NCBI GenBank assembly: GCA_046154645.1
Contig: JBJXDZ010000046.1
Location: 1 to 64,000 of the forward strand
Direction: 5' to 3'
DNA from: Ga0077555 sp046154645
GTDB taxonomy: Bacteria > Pseudomonadota > Alphaproteobacteria > Rhizobiales > Hyphomicrobiaceae
DNA: 64,000 nucleotides
Of this stretch, positions 51,125 to 60,129 are shown one piece after another (the stretch's first letter is position 1; every line of letters begins with the position of its first letter). The notes beneath the pieces were generated by a model. That model searched no databases. It saw only the letters and a list, made by a program, of their open reading frames with translations, and was not told the DNA's origin. Position numbers and translations under genes: made by a program.

Positions 51125-52597
51125 CTATTGTGCCTTCGCCAGCTTGAAATACAGCGGCTCGCTGCCGAGCGAACCATAGACGAACGGTTCCTGCCGCTTG
51201 GCCGTTTTTTCGCGCACGCGGTCGCGAACCTTGCGGAAGAGAAAATTGATCTCCAGGCCCGCCTCCTCAATATGGGCGAGCAGCGCCTCCGTGTAGGGGC
51301 TGTGCACGCCAGACCCATCCTCGGCCGTGGTGCCGTGTTTGGCTGCATAGGCGACGAGCACGTTGCCTTCGGGTTCGACCGGCGCCAAGCCGCGACCGAC
51401 GAGCGAGCGCGAGGCTCCAGCAGCGCGCACCATCCGCGTAACGAAAGGATTGTTGCGGCAGGAGTCCAGGATGACCAGACCAAGCCGGCTCGCCGCATCG
51501 ACCTTGGCTTGAATCTGGCTGAGGGACACCGCTTCATCAGTGATGTGCGTATCGCGCTTCAACTCAGCGTCGGTCGGAACCAGATAGGCGCTACCGTTGA
51601 TCTCGATGCCATGGCCGGCAAAGTAGACCACCGCCCACTCGGCGCCTTCGACGCGATCGCCGAAATCCCTGAGTGCGCGTCCCATGACCTCGCGCGTGGC
51701 GTCATAATGTTCGCTCACGACGAAGCCGAGGCGCTTCAAGCTGGCCGCGACAGCTCGGGCATCGTTACCCGGATTGGCCAGGACGCCGGCGTGCGCGTAT
51801 CTGGAATTGCCGATCACCAGCGCCACGCGCTGCACGGGTTTTGCGGCCGAGCCCGGCTGTGGTTGGGCGGTCAACCGCGCCTCGCGTTCGCGGGCGATGT
51901 CGTGCCGCTCACGATCCTTTGCCGAGACACTGGGCAGTGCGATGACCGCCCGGTAGTCGGCAAGGGCAGCGGCGCGGTTGTTGCGGCCCTCGTGGATCCG
52001 GGCCCGATTGATGTAGGCTTGGCTATGCTTGGGATCGAACTCGATGGCCTTGGAGTAATCCGCCATGGCTCTGTCGCCATCCCCTTGGCGGCCGTAGGCG
52101 ACACCGCGATTGTTGTATGCTGCGGCGAACTTTGGATCGAGCTCGATCGCTGTATTGAAATCGGCGATGGCCTTGCCGCGCTCACCTTTGCGGCCGTAGA
52201 CCTGCCCCCGATTGCTGTAGGCGAACGCGAGTTTGGGATCGAGTTCGATGGCCTTGGTGTAGTCGGCAATTGCGCTGTCCAATTCACCCTTCAGTTCGAA
52301 GGCGAGGCCTCGGCTGTTGTAGGTGCCGGCCTGTTTGGGATCGATCTGGATTGCTTTGCCGAAATCAGCGATCGCTTTGTCGGGCTCGCCCTTGTTGCGA
52401 TAGGCGATACCGCGATTGGCGTAGGCGACAGCCGCCTGCTTACTGTTTGCCGGCGTCTTGGCAAGGATCTGTGAACAGGCGGCAATTCTCTGATCGGGAT
52501 TGCCTTGTTTGCAGTCCTGCACAACGTCAGCGCTGGCAGGCACCGTTGCGGCGGCCAAGACGACAAGGCCGCAAAGCAATGAACGAAGGCTTCTCAT
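51125..52597 (-). CDS. secreted TPR-caspase-like (peptidase C14) protein
   Basis: A 490-residue protein with three parts. A signal peptide (MRSLRSLLCGLVVLAAATVPASA) is followed by about five TPR repeats at residues 57-226, each like YxNRGxAYxxKGExDxAIADFxKAIxLDPK. The rest is a caspase-like domain, with the catalytic pair His329 (FAGHGIE) and Cys380 (LDSCRNNPF). GNSRYAHAGVLANPGNDARAVAASLKRLGF is the domain's N-terminal marker. It should act in the periplasm. Such proteins are peptidases or scaffold proteins of unclear role. It converges on smpB. Confidence 0.88.
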   Translation of the reverse strand: MRSLRSLLCGLVVLAAATVPASADVVQDCKQGNPDQRIAACSQILAKTPANSKQAAVAYANRGIAYRNKGEPDKAIADFGKAIQIDPKQAGTYNSRGLAFELKGELDSAIADYTKAIELDPKLAFAYSNRGQVYGRKGERGKAIADFNTAIELDPKFAAAYNNRGVAYGRQGDGDRAMADYSKAIEFDPKHSQAYINRARIHEGRNNRAAALADYRAVIALPSVSAKDRERHDIAREREARLTAQPQPGSAAKPVQRVALVIGNSRYAHAGVLANPGNDARAVAASLKRLGFVVSEHYDATREVMGRALRDFGDRVEGAEWAVVYFAGHGIEINGSAYLVPTDAELKRDTHITDEAVSLSQIQAKVDAASRLGLVILDSCRNNPFVTRMVRAAGASRSLVGRGLAPVEPEGNVLVAYAAKHGTTAEDGSGVHSPYTEALLAHIEEAGLEINFLFRKVRDRVREKTAKRQEPFVYGSLGSEPLYFKLAKAQ

Positions 52598-52807
52598 GTG
52601 CGCCACCCATGCCGTTTGCGCCAAATGCGCCTGGGATGCCAGATATCAAAATCGTCGCGACGGGCGCTTTGCGATGGCCAGCTTCGTGCCAAGCGCCTGA
52701 CGCCCACTCTGTGAACGCATAGTGCGCGCGATCCACGCCCCGGGTCAATTGTGCGACCAAAGGAGTCTGCATGGACATCGCTTCGATCCACGCGCTCGTC
52801 ACCGCAC

Positions 52808-55129
52808 TTACCGCCGCCGGGAGTGGCCTGACCGGTGCGTGCTGCGCGATTTGAACCGCGGGCGCAGGCGTCCGCCGCGTGAGGCCGCGCCCGTCATGGG
52901 GCGTCCGTCCGACAGCATCTCGAATCTAAGGGCGCCGGCGGCCGGTATGGCCTCGATCAGCTTGACCTCGACATCGTCGCCGAGCCGGAAGCCGAGACCG
53001 GAGCGGTCGCCGATCAGCGCGTGCTGCGTCTCGTCGTGGCGCCAGTAGTCGCCACCGATGGTGGCAGCCGGAATGAAGCCGTCGGCGCCTGTCTCGCGCA
53101 GCCGCACGAACAGGCCGGAACGGGTCACGCCGGCCACCCGGGCTGGAAACTCGGCGCCGATCCGGTCGGCCAGAAAGGCTGACAGCAGCCGGTCCGAGGT
53201 CTCCCGCTCTGCCGCCATGGCGCGCCGTTCGGCCTCCGAGATCGACTTGGCAATGTCGGCCAATCGGGGCTCGACCTCCTTCGGCAGACCGTCGTCACCG
53301 AAGCGCAGCGCCCGGATCAGCGCCCGGTGTACCAGCAGGTCGGCATAGCGGCGGATGGGCGAGGTGAAATGGGCATAGCGTTGCAGATTGAGGCCGAAAT
53401 GGCCGATATTGCGAATGTTGTATTCCGCCTGTGCCTGCGACCGCAGCACAACCTCGTTGACGAGATCGGCGACCGGCAGGCCTTTGGCTTGTGCCAGGAT
53501 GCGGTTGATGTCAGCGGGTTTAAGGCCATCGCCCTGCTTGAGCTTCAGGTCCAGCGAGGTCAGGAACTCGCCGAGTGCCGCCAGCTTCTCCGGCGACGGC
53601 CGGTCATGGGCGCGATAGACGCAGACGGTGCGCCCTTCCTCGAGTGACTCGGCGGCCGCGACGTTGGCCTGGATCATCATTTCCTCGATCAGCCGCATGG
53701 CTTCGAGGCGCTCGGGGATCATGACGCGCACGACGCGACCTTCGCCATCCATGACGATCTTGCGTTCAGGCAGATCGAGGTCGAGCGGATTGCGCTGCAG
53801 GCGGCCCTTGAGCAGCGTCTGGTAGGCGGCCCACAGGGGCTTGAGCACCGGGTCAACAAGGGCCACGCATTTGTCGCTGGGCTTGCCGTCGATCGCTGCC
53901 TGCGCCTCCTGATAGGAGAGCTTGGCGGCCGACCGCATCAGCGCGCGATGGAAGGTGTGGCGCCGCTTCTGCCCGTGCTGGTCGAACACCATCTCGACGG
54001 CGAGGCAGGGCCGCACCTCGCCTTCGCGCAGCGAGCACAGATCGTTGGAGATGCGCTCGGGCAGCATGGGCACGACACGATCGGGGAAATAGACCGAGTT
54101 GCCGCGCAATTCCGCTTCCCGGTCGAGGCGCGTGCCCGGCCGGACGTAGAACGCTACATCGGCAATGGCGACCGTTACGATTTGGCCACCTGGATTGCGC
54201 AGGTCGGGATCGGGACAGGCGTGCACGGCGTCGTCGTGGTCGCGGGCGTCGATGGGATCGATGGTGATGAGCGGCAGCTTGGTCAGGTCCAGGCGGCCAC
54301 CCGGCGTCAGGGCCGGCAGGTGCTCGACCTCGCGCAGCACAGCCTCGGGAAACTCGTCGGGGATGCCATGCGCGTGTACGGCAATCAGGCTGATCTGGCG
54401 CGTCTGGGCCGGATTGCCGAGGCTCTCGGCGACGCGGGCTTCCGGCAGACCATTGCGATGCCGGCGCTGGATGTCGAAGCGCACGAGATCGCCATCGCGG
54501 GCATCGCCGTCGCTGCCGGGCGGCACCGGCCAGGTCTTTAGGTCCTTGCGATCGACGGGATCGATGGTGCCGCCGCCACGGGCGCTGCGACGGAAAATGC
54601 CGAGCAGCCGGCGCTTCTCGCGGGCGAGCTTCTTTATCGGTTCGGCTGCATGCGAATAGCCCTCGATGTCACCGCCATCGATGCGCCGCGTCTTGGCCAG
54701 CACCCGGTCACCGGGGGAGAGGGCCATGTCGTGGCTGCGCTTGGGATCGAGCGGCACCGTCAGCAGCACACGGGGCTTCGGGCCGCCGTCGTCCTCCCAC
54801 TCGACCGGCTCGGCGATCAACTCGCCGTCGTTGTCACGGTCCACCACTTCGAGCAGTGCCACTGCCGGCAGCTTGCCCCGCTGCTTGATGGCCTTGCGGT
54901 TGCCGACCAGCTGGCCCTCGGCCGTCATGTCGGCGAGCAGGGCCTTCAAGGCGATGCGGTCGGAGCCCTTGACGCTGAAGGCGCGTGCGATCTCGCGCTT
55001 GCCGACCTTTTCCTGCGCGTCGGCGATGAATGAGAGAATCTGCTCGCGCGTCGGCAAGCCGCCATCGGCGCCCGGTAGGGGCTTGGCGCGTGTCGTCTTG
55101 CGGCCCGCAGCCTGCTTCTTCTTCGCCAT
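52808..55129 (-). CDS. rnr: ribonuclease R
   Basis: A 773-residue 3'-5' exoribonuclease of the RNB family. It has a winged-helix N-terminus, cold-shock/S1 domains and the RNB core with TIDPIDARDHDDAV (metal-binding aspartates) and NSVYFPDRVVPMLPERISNDLCSL. SPIRRYADLLVHRALIRAL and a basic C-terminal tail complete it. It degrades structured RNA and mRNA on stalled ribosomes together with SmpB-tmRNA. AGGAG lies upstream of the ATG. Confidence 0.95.
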   Translation of the reverse strand: MAKKKQAAGRKTTRAKPLPGADGGLPTREQILSFIADAQEKVGKREIARAFSVKGSDRIALKALLADMTAEGQLVGNRKAIKQRGKLPAVALLEVVDRDNDGELIAEPVEWEDDGGPKPRVLLTVPLDPKRSHDMALSPGDRVLAKTRRIDGGDIEGYSHAAEPIKKLAREKRRLLGIFRRSARGGGTIDPVDRKDLKTWPVPPGSDGDARDGDLVRFDIQRRHRNGLPEARVAESLGNPAQTRQISLIAVHAHGIPDEFPEAVLREVEHLPALTPGGRLDLTKLPLITIDPIDARDHDDAVHACPDPDLRNPGGQIVTVAIADVAFYVRPGTRLDREAELRGNSVYFPDRVVPMLPERISNDLCSLREGEVRPCLAVEMVFDQHGQKRRHTFHRALMRSAAKLSYQEAQAAIDGKPSDKCVALVDPVLKPLWAAYQTLLKGRLQRNPLDLDLPERKIVMDGEGRVVRVMIPERLEAMRLIEEMMIQANVAAAESLEEGRTVCVYRAHDRPSPEKLAALGEFLTSLDLKLKQGDGLKPADINRILAQAKGLPVADLVNEVVLRSQAQAEYNIRNIGHFGLNLQRYAHFTSPIRRYADLLVHRALIRALRFGDDGLPKEVEPRLADIAKSISEAERRAMAAERETSDRLLSAFLADRIGAEFPARVAGVTRSGLFVRLRETGADGFIPAATIGGDYWRHDETQHALIGDRSGLGFRLGDDVEVKLIEAIPAAGALRFEMLSDGRPMTGAASRGGRLRPRFKSRSTHRSGHSRRR

Positions 55130-55156
55130 GCCGCGGGGGTGCTCCTGATGAGTTCG

Positions 55157-55726
55157 TCAGTCCTTGGCGCGCTCGACGTATTCGCCGTCTTCCGTGCGCA
55201 CGACCACCCGGGTGCCGGATTCGATGTGCGGCGGCACCATGACGCGAGCGCCGTTCTCGAGCTTGGCGGGCTTGTATGACGATGATGCGGTCTGGCCCTT
55301 GACCACAGGATCCGCCTCGACAATGCGCAACGTAACGCGGGCCGGCAGCTCGATCGCGACGGGGGTGCCCTCGAACAGCTGGATCGAGCAGGACATGTTT
55401 TCCTGCAGCCATTGCGCGCTGTCGCCAATCAGGTCCTTCGGCAGCGAGATCTGCTCGAACGTATTGGGCTCCATGAAGTTGAAGCCCATGTCGTCCTCGT
55501 AGAGGTAATTGTAATTTTTTTCGTCCAGGAAGGCGCGCTCGACGCTTTCTGTGGTGCGGTAACTTTTGACAATCTTCACGCCGTCGGAGATGCGCCGCAT
55601 GTCGATATGGGTCGTGGGCGTGCCCTTGCCCGGACGGATGCTGTCCGCCTTGAGCACGGTGCATAGGGCGCCATCGATATCCAGCACGTTGCCCTTGCGC
55701 ACCTCGCTAGCGATGACCTTCACCAC
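55157..55726 (-). CDS. efp: elongation factor P
   Basis: A 189-residue EF-P that relieves ribosome stalling at polyproline. Three OB-type domains are visible; the apex loop RPGKGTP carries the modifiable lysine. NYLYEDDMGFNFMEPNTFEQISLP is domain II and ARVMVPPHIESGTRVVVRTEDGEY the C-terminal domain. Start is GTG at 55726 with GGAG 7 bases upstream; GTG at 55723 is possible. It lies just upstream of rnr on the same strand. Confidence 0.95.
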   Translation of the reverse strand: MVKVIASEVRKGNVLDIDGALCTVLKADSIRPGKGTPTTHIDMRRISDGVKIVKSYRTTESVERAFLDEKNYNYLYEDDMGFNFMEPNTFEQISLPKDLIGDSAQWLQENMSCSIQLFEGTPVAIELPARVTLRIVEADPVVKGQTASSSYKPAKLENGARVMVPPHIESGTRVVVRTEDGEYVERAKD

Positions 55727-56103
55727 GGCAATTCTCCATATCTTTCAAGAGGGTGGCGCAACATCGGGCGTGCTGCCGCGATGGCCCGCAAGGCGCGCGC
55801 CGCTCAGGTTGGCGTGTTCTTAGCTGCTTTGCGCCGTTGGGCCAAGCGTCTTCACGGTCTGGGCTTTTTGGGGCGCGAGCGGCCAGAACTGCCGCAGCGT
55901 GCGGGCAGCCTACCCGCTGAGCGTGCGCATCCTGCTTTGGTGCGCGCGTTAACACAATCTTCATCAAGGTTCCGCATCATTTACGTGTGCTGTTGCGACC
56001 ACCGATACCGGCGCGACGGTCATGCATCTCATGTGCAGCACGGCGGTGCAGCATTTCGAATGCGCTCGGGGAGCTTCAGTCCTAGCGTTGCATCATATGA
56101 GCC
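55727..56103. other. 377-bp intergenic region upstream of efp
   Basis: Holds the divergent upstream regions of efp and the unknown gene at 56104. Open frames here have poor composition and no family resemblance. No hairpin, tRNA or operator stands out. Confidence 0.5.
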
Positions 56104-57315
56104 ATGACGATGGGAACGACCAAACCGCCGATTGACCACCGTCAGGACGACGACGGTGGCGCCGCTGTTGCTGCGCCCGATGCTGCTGCGGAAAGCTTTT
56201 TTGCCGAGCTTGCCCAACTGGTCGACAGCGGAACAGATGGCGATGCCGACGCGGCTGCCGTGCCCCCGGTGTTCGCCAACGTGCCCCTGTGGGAGCCCTG
56301 GCGCGAGGATCGGGTATTCCAGCCCCGTCCGCCAACCCCCTTGCCGCGGCGCCACGGCATGGCCGCTCCAGTTGCGACTGCAAATGCGCAGGACGTCGGC
56401 GAGGCGGCCCTGGGCCCCATGACGCCGACGCCGAACGCCGTGGCGCCGAGTGGTTTTCGCCGCATGCTGGCGCCGGTCGCCATCGTCAGCAGCCTGGCGC
56501 TCGCGGCCTTGACGCACGGGGCCGTCGCAGATCGCAGTGGCCCCGTCGGTGGTTCGCCGGCGACGGTGAGCCCATCGAGCACTGAGGCGCCCTTCTCGCT
56601 GACGGGCGCGTGGCGTGGGCTGCCTGTCTCCCCCAATCGAGACCCGGCAGCCGTGCCGGTGGACGAAGCGTTGATCACGGCCAATCCGCCCCCGTTGCCG
56701 GCGTCTCCGCCCGTGGATTCGGCGGATGCCCGGGTGGTGACGCAGCAGCCCGACACGCGATCTGACCCTGGCAAAGATGGCGGCGAGGTGGGGTTGCCCT
56801 ATCTGCAGGTGGCGATCGACGCCATTGGCGCGCTGCCGATCGAGCCGGCTGTGCTCGCCGCGCGCGAGCCTGAGACACCCAGCGAGCGCACGGCCGAGAC
56901 CGGAGGCGTAACCCTTGTGGCGCCGCCGGCCGAGAGTGTCGAGCACCCATCGCGCCAGATCGCGACGCCGTTGACAGAGCTGATGCCGGTCGAGCCCTGG
57001 TTTGTTGCCCGAAGCGCCGGCCTGGTGGTCGCGGTGCACAATAGCGTAAACATCCAGACCGGAACCTTGGCCGAAGTCCTCAAGGCGGGCATGAGAGCGG
57101 CCACCGTGAGCCCAGCCGGCGTCGACTCGAAGTCTCAGCCAGCGGTGGTGACAACACCGGTCAAGGCCAAGAAGCCCGCTCCCGAACCCGAAGAGGAAGC
57201 GCCGCCGCCCAAGGCCAAGCCCGCGCCCAAGCCGGCCACGCCGTCATTCAACGCCTTCTCGGCTCCGGCTGCGACCACCAAGACCTTCGATGCGTCGATG
57301 CGCGACTCGCCCTGA
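56104..57315 (+). CDS. proline/alanine-rich hypothetical protein with one membrane segment
   Basis: A 403-residue protein I do not recognise. An acidic, proline-rich first part (residues 1-118) is followed by one hydrophobic segment at about 120-141 (LAPVAIVSSLALAALTHGAVA), then a long disordered Pro/Ser/Thr region and a Lys/Pro/Glu-rich tail (KAKKPAPEPEEEAPPPKAKP). This suggests a single-pass membrane protein with a periplasmic linker, as in some TonB-like or FtsN-like proteins, but without their motifs. Competing long frames on the minus strand make the coding call less certain. The start codon is uncertain. Confidence 0.6.
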   Translation: MTMGTTKPPIDHRQDDDGGAAVAAPDAAAESFFAELAQLVDSGTDGDADAAAVPPVFANVPLWEPWREDRVFQPRPPTPLPRRHGMAAPVATANAQDVGEAALGPMTPTPNAVAPSGFRRMLAPVAIVSSLALAALTHGAVADRSGPVGGSPATVSPSSTEAPFSLTGAWRGLPVSPNRDPAAVPVDEALITANPPPLPASPPVDSADARVVTQQPDTRSDPGKDGGEVGLPYLQVAIDAIGALPIEPAVLAAREPETPSERTAETGGVTLVAPPAESVEHPSRQIATPLTELMPVEPWFVARSAGLVVAVHNSVNIQTGTLAEVLKAGMRAATVSPAGVDSKSQPAVVTTPVKAKKPAPEPEEEAPPPKAKPAPKPATPSFNAFSAPAATTKTFDASMRDSP

Positions 57316-57329
57316 GTGCGGATTGCGGC

Positions 57330-58085
57330 TCAGATCGCCCGTTCGATGGCGACTGAGCGGCAATCCATTTCATATTCGAGCTCGACCACCGGCGGCCGCG
57401 CCAGGTGCCAGATGACGCCAGTACGCGCGGCGCCACGCCTTACGATCTCGGACCCCAGAAACGGGTGGATGTCGTGAATGGTGTAGATCTGCGCCGCCGT
57501 CGTATCGCGCCACGCAAAGCCGAGCAGCCCCATGCGCCGTTCCATCTCGCCGAGCACGGAGCGCGCCTTGTCGGCCATCGCGTCCGGGCTTGTCTCGCCA
57601 CGGCGAACGATGAAATTGCCATAGGCACCCTTGCCCTCCGGCGCCTCGCCGCTGCCGGAGATCACGAACGACGGCGTCTTGGCCTTGGAGGGCACGGTAT
57701 AGGAGAAGGCGAAGAAGCCCGGCTCTTTCGGTGCGTCGAGCAGCGGGCACACGTTGGAGCGCGCGACGGGATTGAATTTGCTCGCGGTGTCGTAGATGCC
57801 CCAGCGCGCCAGCGTCTCGCAGTAGAGCTGGTTGAAGGCGATGAAGCCGGCCTCCGAAAACTGTCCCGGTGAGCGCAGCTCGCAGGCGCAGAACGCTGTC
57901 AGCGGGCGGCCAATGCTCTTGAGGTAGGCCTCGACGCGGGCAAAGCCTTCGGCCAGCGGCAGCCAGGATCGGAACGTCACGCGCTCGATCTCGAAGCCCG
58001 GTAGAGCTGCCGCGCCGCCAGAATACTGGAACACGGCGGGAATGGTGGTGTAGTTGCCGGGGGCAAAGGGGCGCGTTGCGGACAT
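57330..58085 (-). CDS. RidA-related protein, possible CnbZ-type 2-aminomuconate deaminase
   Basis: A 251-residue soluble protein. FAPGNYTTIPAVFQYSGGAAALPGFEIERVTF and GRPLTAFCACELRSPGQFSEAGFIAFNQLY resemble the CnbZ family of 2-amino-5-chloromuconate deaminases in the RidA superfamily. That assignment is from memory and tentative. AGGAG precedes the ATG at 58085. It lies downstream of a glycosyltransferase gene on the same strand with no other aminomuconate pathway gene visible. Confidence 0.6.
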   Translation of the reverse strand: MSATRPFAPGNYTTIPAVFQYSGGAAALPGFEIERVTFRSWLPLAEGFARVEAYLKSIGRPLTAFCACELRSPGQFSEAGFIAFNQLYCETLARWGIYDTASKFNPVARSNVCPLLDAPKEPGFFAFSYTVPSKAKTPSFVISGSGEAPEGKGAYGNFIVRRGETSPDAMADKARSVLGEMERRMGLLGFAWRDTTAAQIYTIHDIHPFLGSEIVRRGAARTGVIWHLARPPVVELEYEMDCRSVAIERAI

Positions 58086-58135
58086 CGGGCTCACTCCTCG
58101 CGTTTGGTGCGCGTGTATCGCATGTATCGCTGGGC

Positions 58136-59029
58136 CTATTCGGCTGCTGTCTGCTGACGCCGCGCGGCTCCGGGGGCCGGGCCCTCGTGCAGCAGCTCCT
58201 GCCAGCGGCCGGGATCGTCACGGACAGTCTTCGGCATCTCGGCCATCGGTGCCACGCTGAGGTTCCGCCCGCAGATGCTGCGGCCGTCCTCGATCATGCG
58301 CTGGATATTGGCGAGATTGTTGAACTCCGGCGTATTGCGCTCCTGATGCGCATAGCTCTTGATTTTGTACTGGATCTTCTCGGGCGTGTTCATGAACGTG
58401 AAATGCCAGCCGCCGTGTTCGATCAGGCGGTGCGTCAGCGGGCGGCCGACGCGGAACACGTTCTTGGCCACATTGATCGCCTGATTGACGGCAAACGGCA
58501 GGCTGCGGCTCTGGCGGGCCCGGAAGGCGCGCAGATCCTGCAGGCCCGGCATGTGCTTCTTCTGGAGGGCGCGCACGGCACACAGCCCCACCCACTTGTT
58601 CTCGATTTTGAGGTTCAGCTTGTAGGTGTAGTAGTCGCACTCGATGAACCAGATGTGGCCGGCGACGTTGGCTGGCGTCAGTGAGGCAATGTGCTCGGGG
58701 TAGGGGATCTCATCGACGTCGGAGATCATGACGACGTCGTCGGGCGCCGCCGCGGTGAAGCCGCGTGCCACAGCATTGCGCTGAAACGCCTCGCGGTCCC
58801 AGGCGTCGCCGTCGGCCGGGAGATCGTCGACGACGACGTGCATGATCTTGGGCAGGAATTCGGCGAAGCGGGCCTTGTTGTCAGCGAAATGCAGCGGCTT
58901 TGGCTCGTAGGCAAAGGTGCGCGTTGCCTCGACGATGACGAAGCGATCGACCACGGCGGACAGCTCCTTGAGCCGCAGCTCCAGGATGTCCAGCTCATTG
59001 AAGAAGGTAAAGCCGTCCCAGATCGCCAT
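58136..59029 (-). CDS. family 17 glycosyltransferase-like protein
   Basis: A 297-residue GT17 (GnT-III-like) protein. MAIWDGFTFFNELDILELRLKEL, VDRFVIVEATRTFAYEPKPLHF and VMISDVDEIPYPEHI (the DxD metal site) are family signatures. Bacterial members transfer sugars to surface glycans, but the acceptor is unknown. The ATG at 59029 is preferred over a TTG six bases upstream. Confidence 0.87.
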   Translation of the reverse strand: MAIWDGFTFFNELDILELRLKELSAVVDRFVIVEATRTFAYEPKPLHFADNKARFAEFLPKIMHVVVDDLPADGDAWDREAFQRNAVARGFTAAAPDDVVMISDVDEIPYPEHIASLTPANVAGHIWFIECDYYTYKLNLKIENKWVGLCAVRALQKKHMPGLQDLRAFRARQSRSLPFAVNQAINVAKNVFRVGRPLTHRLIEHGGWHFTFMNTPEKIQYKIKSYAHQERNTPEFNNLANIQRMIEDGRSICGRNLSVAPMAEMPKTVRDDPGRWQELLHEGPAPGAARRQQTAAE

Positions 59030-59254
59030 GCTCAATCCGCGTTTCGCCGCAGGATCTCGCCCGCGTCTCGCTACTCATGGCGGCCAGTCTAGGAGAGTTG
59101 GGTGATGCGGACAATCCAGGCCTTGCGACGGTCATGGGCAGGGCATGGCTGCGCAGCTTGGCCGCGCAACCCTCCAGCACGTGTGGCGTTGGCGCAAGTC
59201 ACAGGGCCGGCGCGCATCGTGCACCTGCGTTGGCAATTCCCCGATTGCGTCGCC

Positions 59255-59449
59255 TTACTTCTTCGACAGGTCGTTCTCGCGTGCCATACGCTCGAACGTC
59301 TCTGACACGCCCTTGATGCGATAGAGGTTTTGACCTTCTTCCGGGGGCAGCAGGCGAATGATCTTGTACTCGCGCGAGGAGGCTGCCATGGCCGAACGGC
59401 CCGGTGAATAGCTGACGGTCTGGCCAACCTTGTACTTGTGGATCGTCAT
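59255..59449 (-). CDS. small conserved alphaproteobacterial protein (64 residues)
   Basis: A 64-residue soluble protein starting MTIHKYKVGQTVSYSPGR and containing YKIIRLLPPEEGQNLYRIKG. Similar short proteins recur in Hyphomicrobiales genomes, often annotated only as hypothetical. GGGAG precedes the ATG by 6 bases. The compact beta-rich sequence suggests a small SH3/KOW-like barrel, an inference from pattern only. Confidence 0.72.
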   Translation of the reverse strand: MTIHKYKVGQTVSYSPGRSAMAASSREYKIIRLLPPEEGQNLYRIKGVSETFERMARENDLSKK

Positions 59450-59713
59450 GTGGAACTCCCATACGGGTTAAGCACTGGCGCGCGTGGTCGCGCCGTTCAA
59501 TGTCGTGAGCCGTCCTCGTGCGTCATCGGGCGGCGCCTGTGGCCTTGAAGGCCGCCCCGCAAGGCGCAGATGATGGAAACGCAGGCGTCTTGGCCGCCGG
59601 TCGTGCGTGCAGGCCTCTTGCCCGGACGTTTCCGGTTGGTGCGGCAACGGCTTGCGCCTGCCGAACCGGGCCGTAGCGTCGAAAGGCGTCGGCCAGCCGG
59701 CGCGAAGTGCGCT

Positions 59714-59932
59714 TCAGCCCCGGATGCCAAAACCGCGCTTGCGCTTCTGGCCACCGAGCGTCCGCTTGACGGCGCCCCCTTCGGCGGCGGCCTGTTGCTC
59801 CTGGAAGACTTTCCGCTTGGCGGCTTGTGTCTTACGCAGCTGGATGGTGACCGCTGCCTTCTCGCGAAAACCCGCGAAGAACCAGATTCCAACGGCTGCC
59901 GCGAGTGCCACTGCAATGATCATATATGACAT
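59714..59932 (-). CDS. small single-span membrane protein (72 residues)
   Basis: A 72-residue protein with an N-terminal membrane helix (IIAVALAAAVGIWFFAGF) and a basic, Lys/Arg/Gln-rich cytoplasmic tail ending KRKRGFGIRG. GGAG precedes the ATG at 59932. No family recognised. Confidence 0.6.
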   Translation of the reverse strand: MSYMIIAVALAAAVGIWFFAGFREKAAVTIQLRKTQAAKRKVFQEQQAAAEGGAVKRTLGGQKRKRGFGIRG

Positions 59933-60129
59933 TCGACGACTCCACCATGCCAAAGCGCCCATACCCGAAGTATCGGGGCCATGACACGCGGTTGGCCGCG
60001 GCGGGTCACGAATGTTGACCTTGCGGCACAATGCTTAACAACTGTGCCGCGGTTGGCTGGCGCGGGCCGTGAGATGGTCATAGGCTAGGCCTGAATGACG
60101 GACGGGGATGGGCGAGGGAACGCGAGGCC

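Noticed and set aside
51125..52597. TPR-caspase protein as part of a CRISPR type III-E system
   Set aside because: It has an export signal and there is no CRISPR or Cas gene in the window.
55781..56107. 108-codon plus-strand frame between efp and the Pro-rich gene
   Set aside because: Poor composition, no binding site and no family resemblance.
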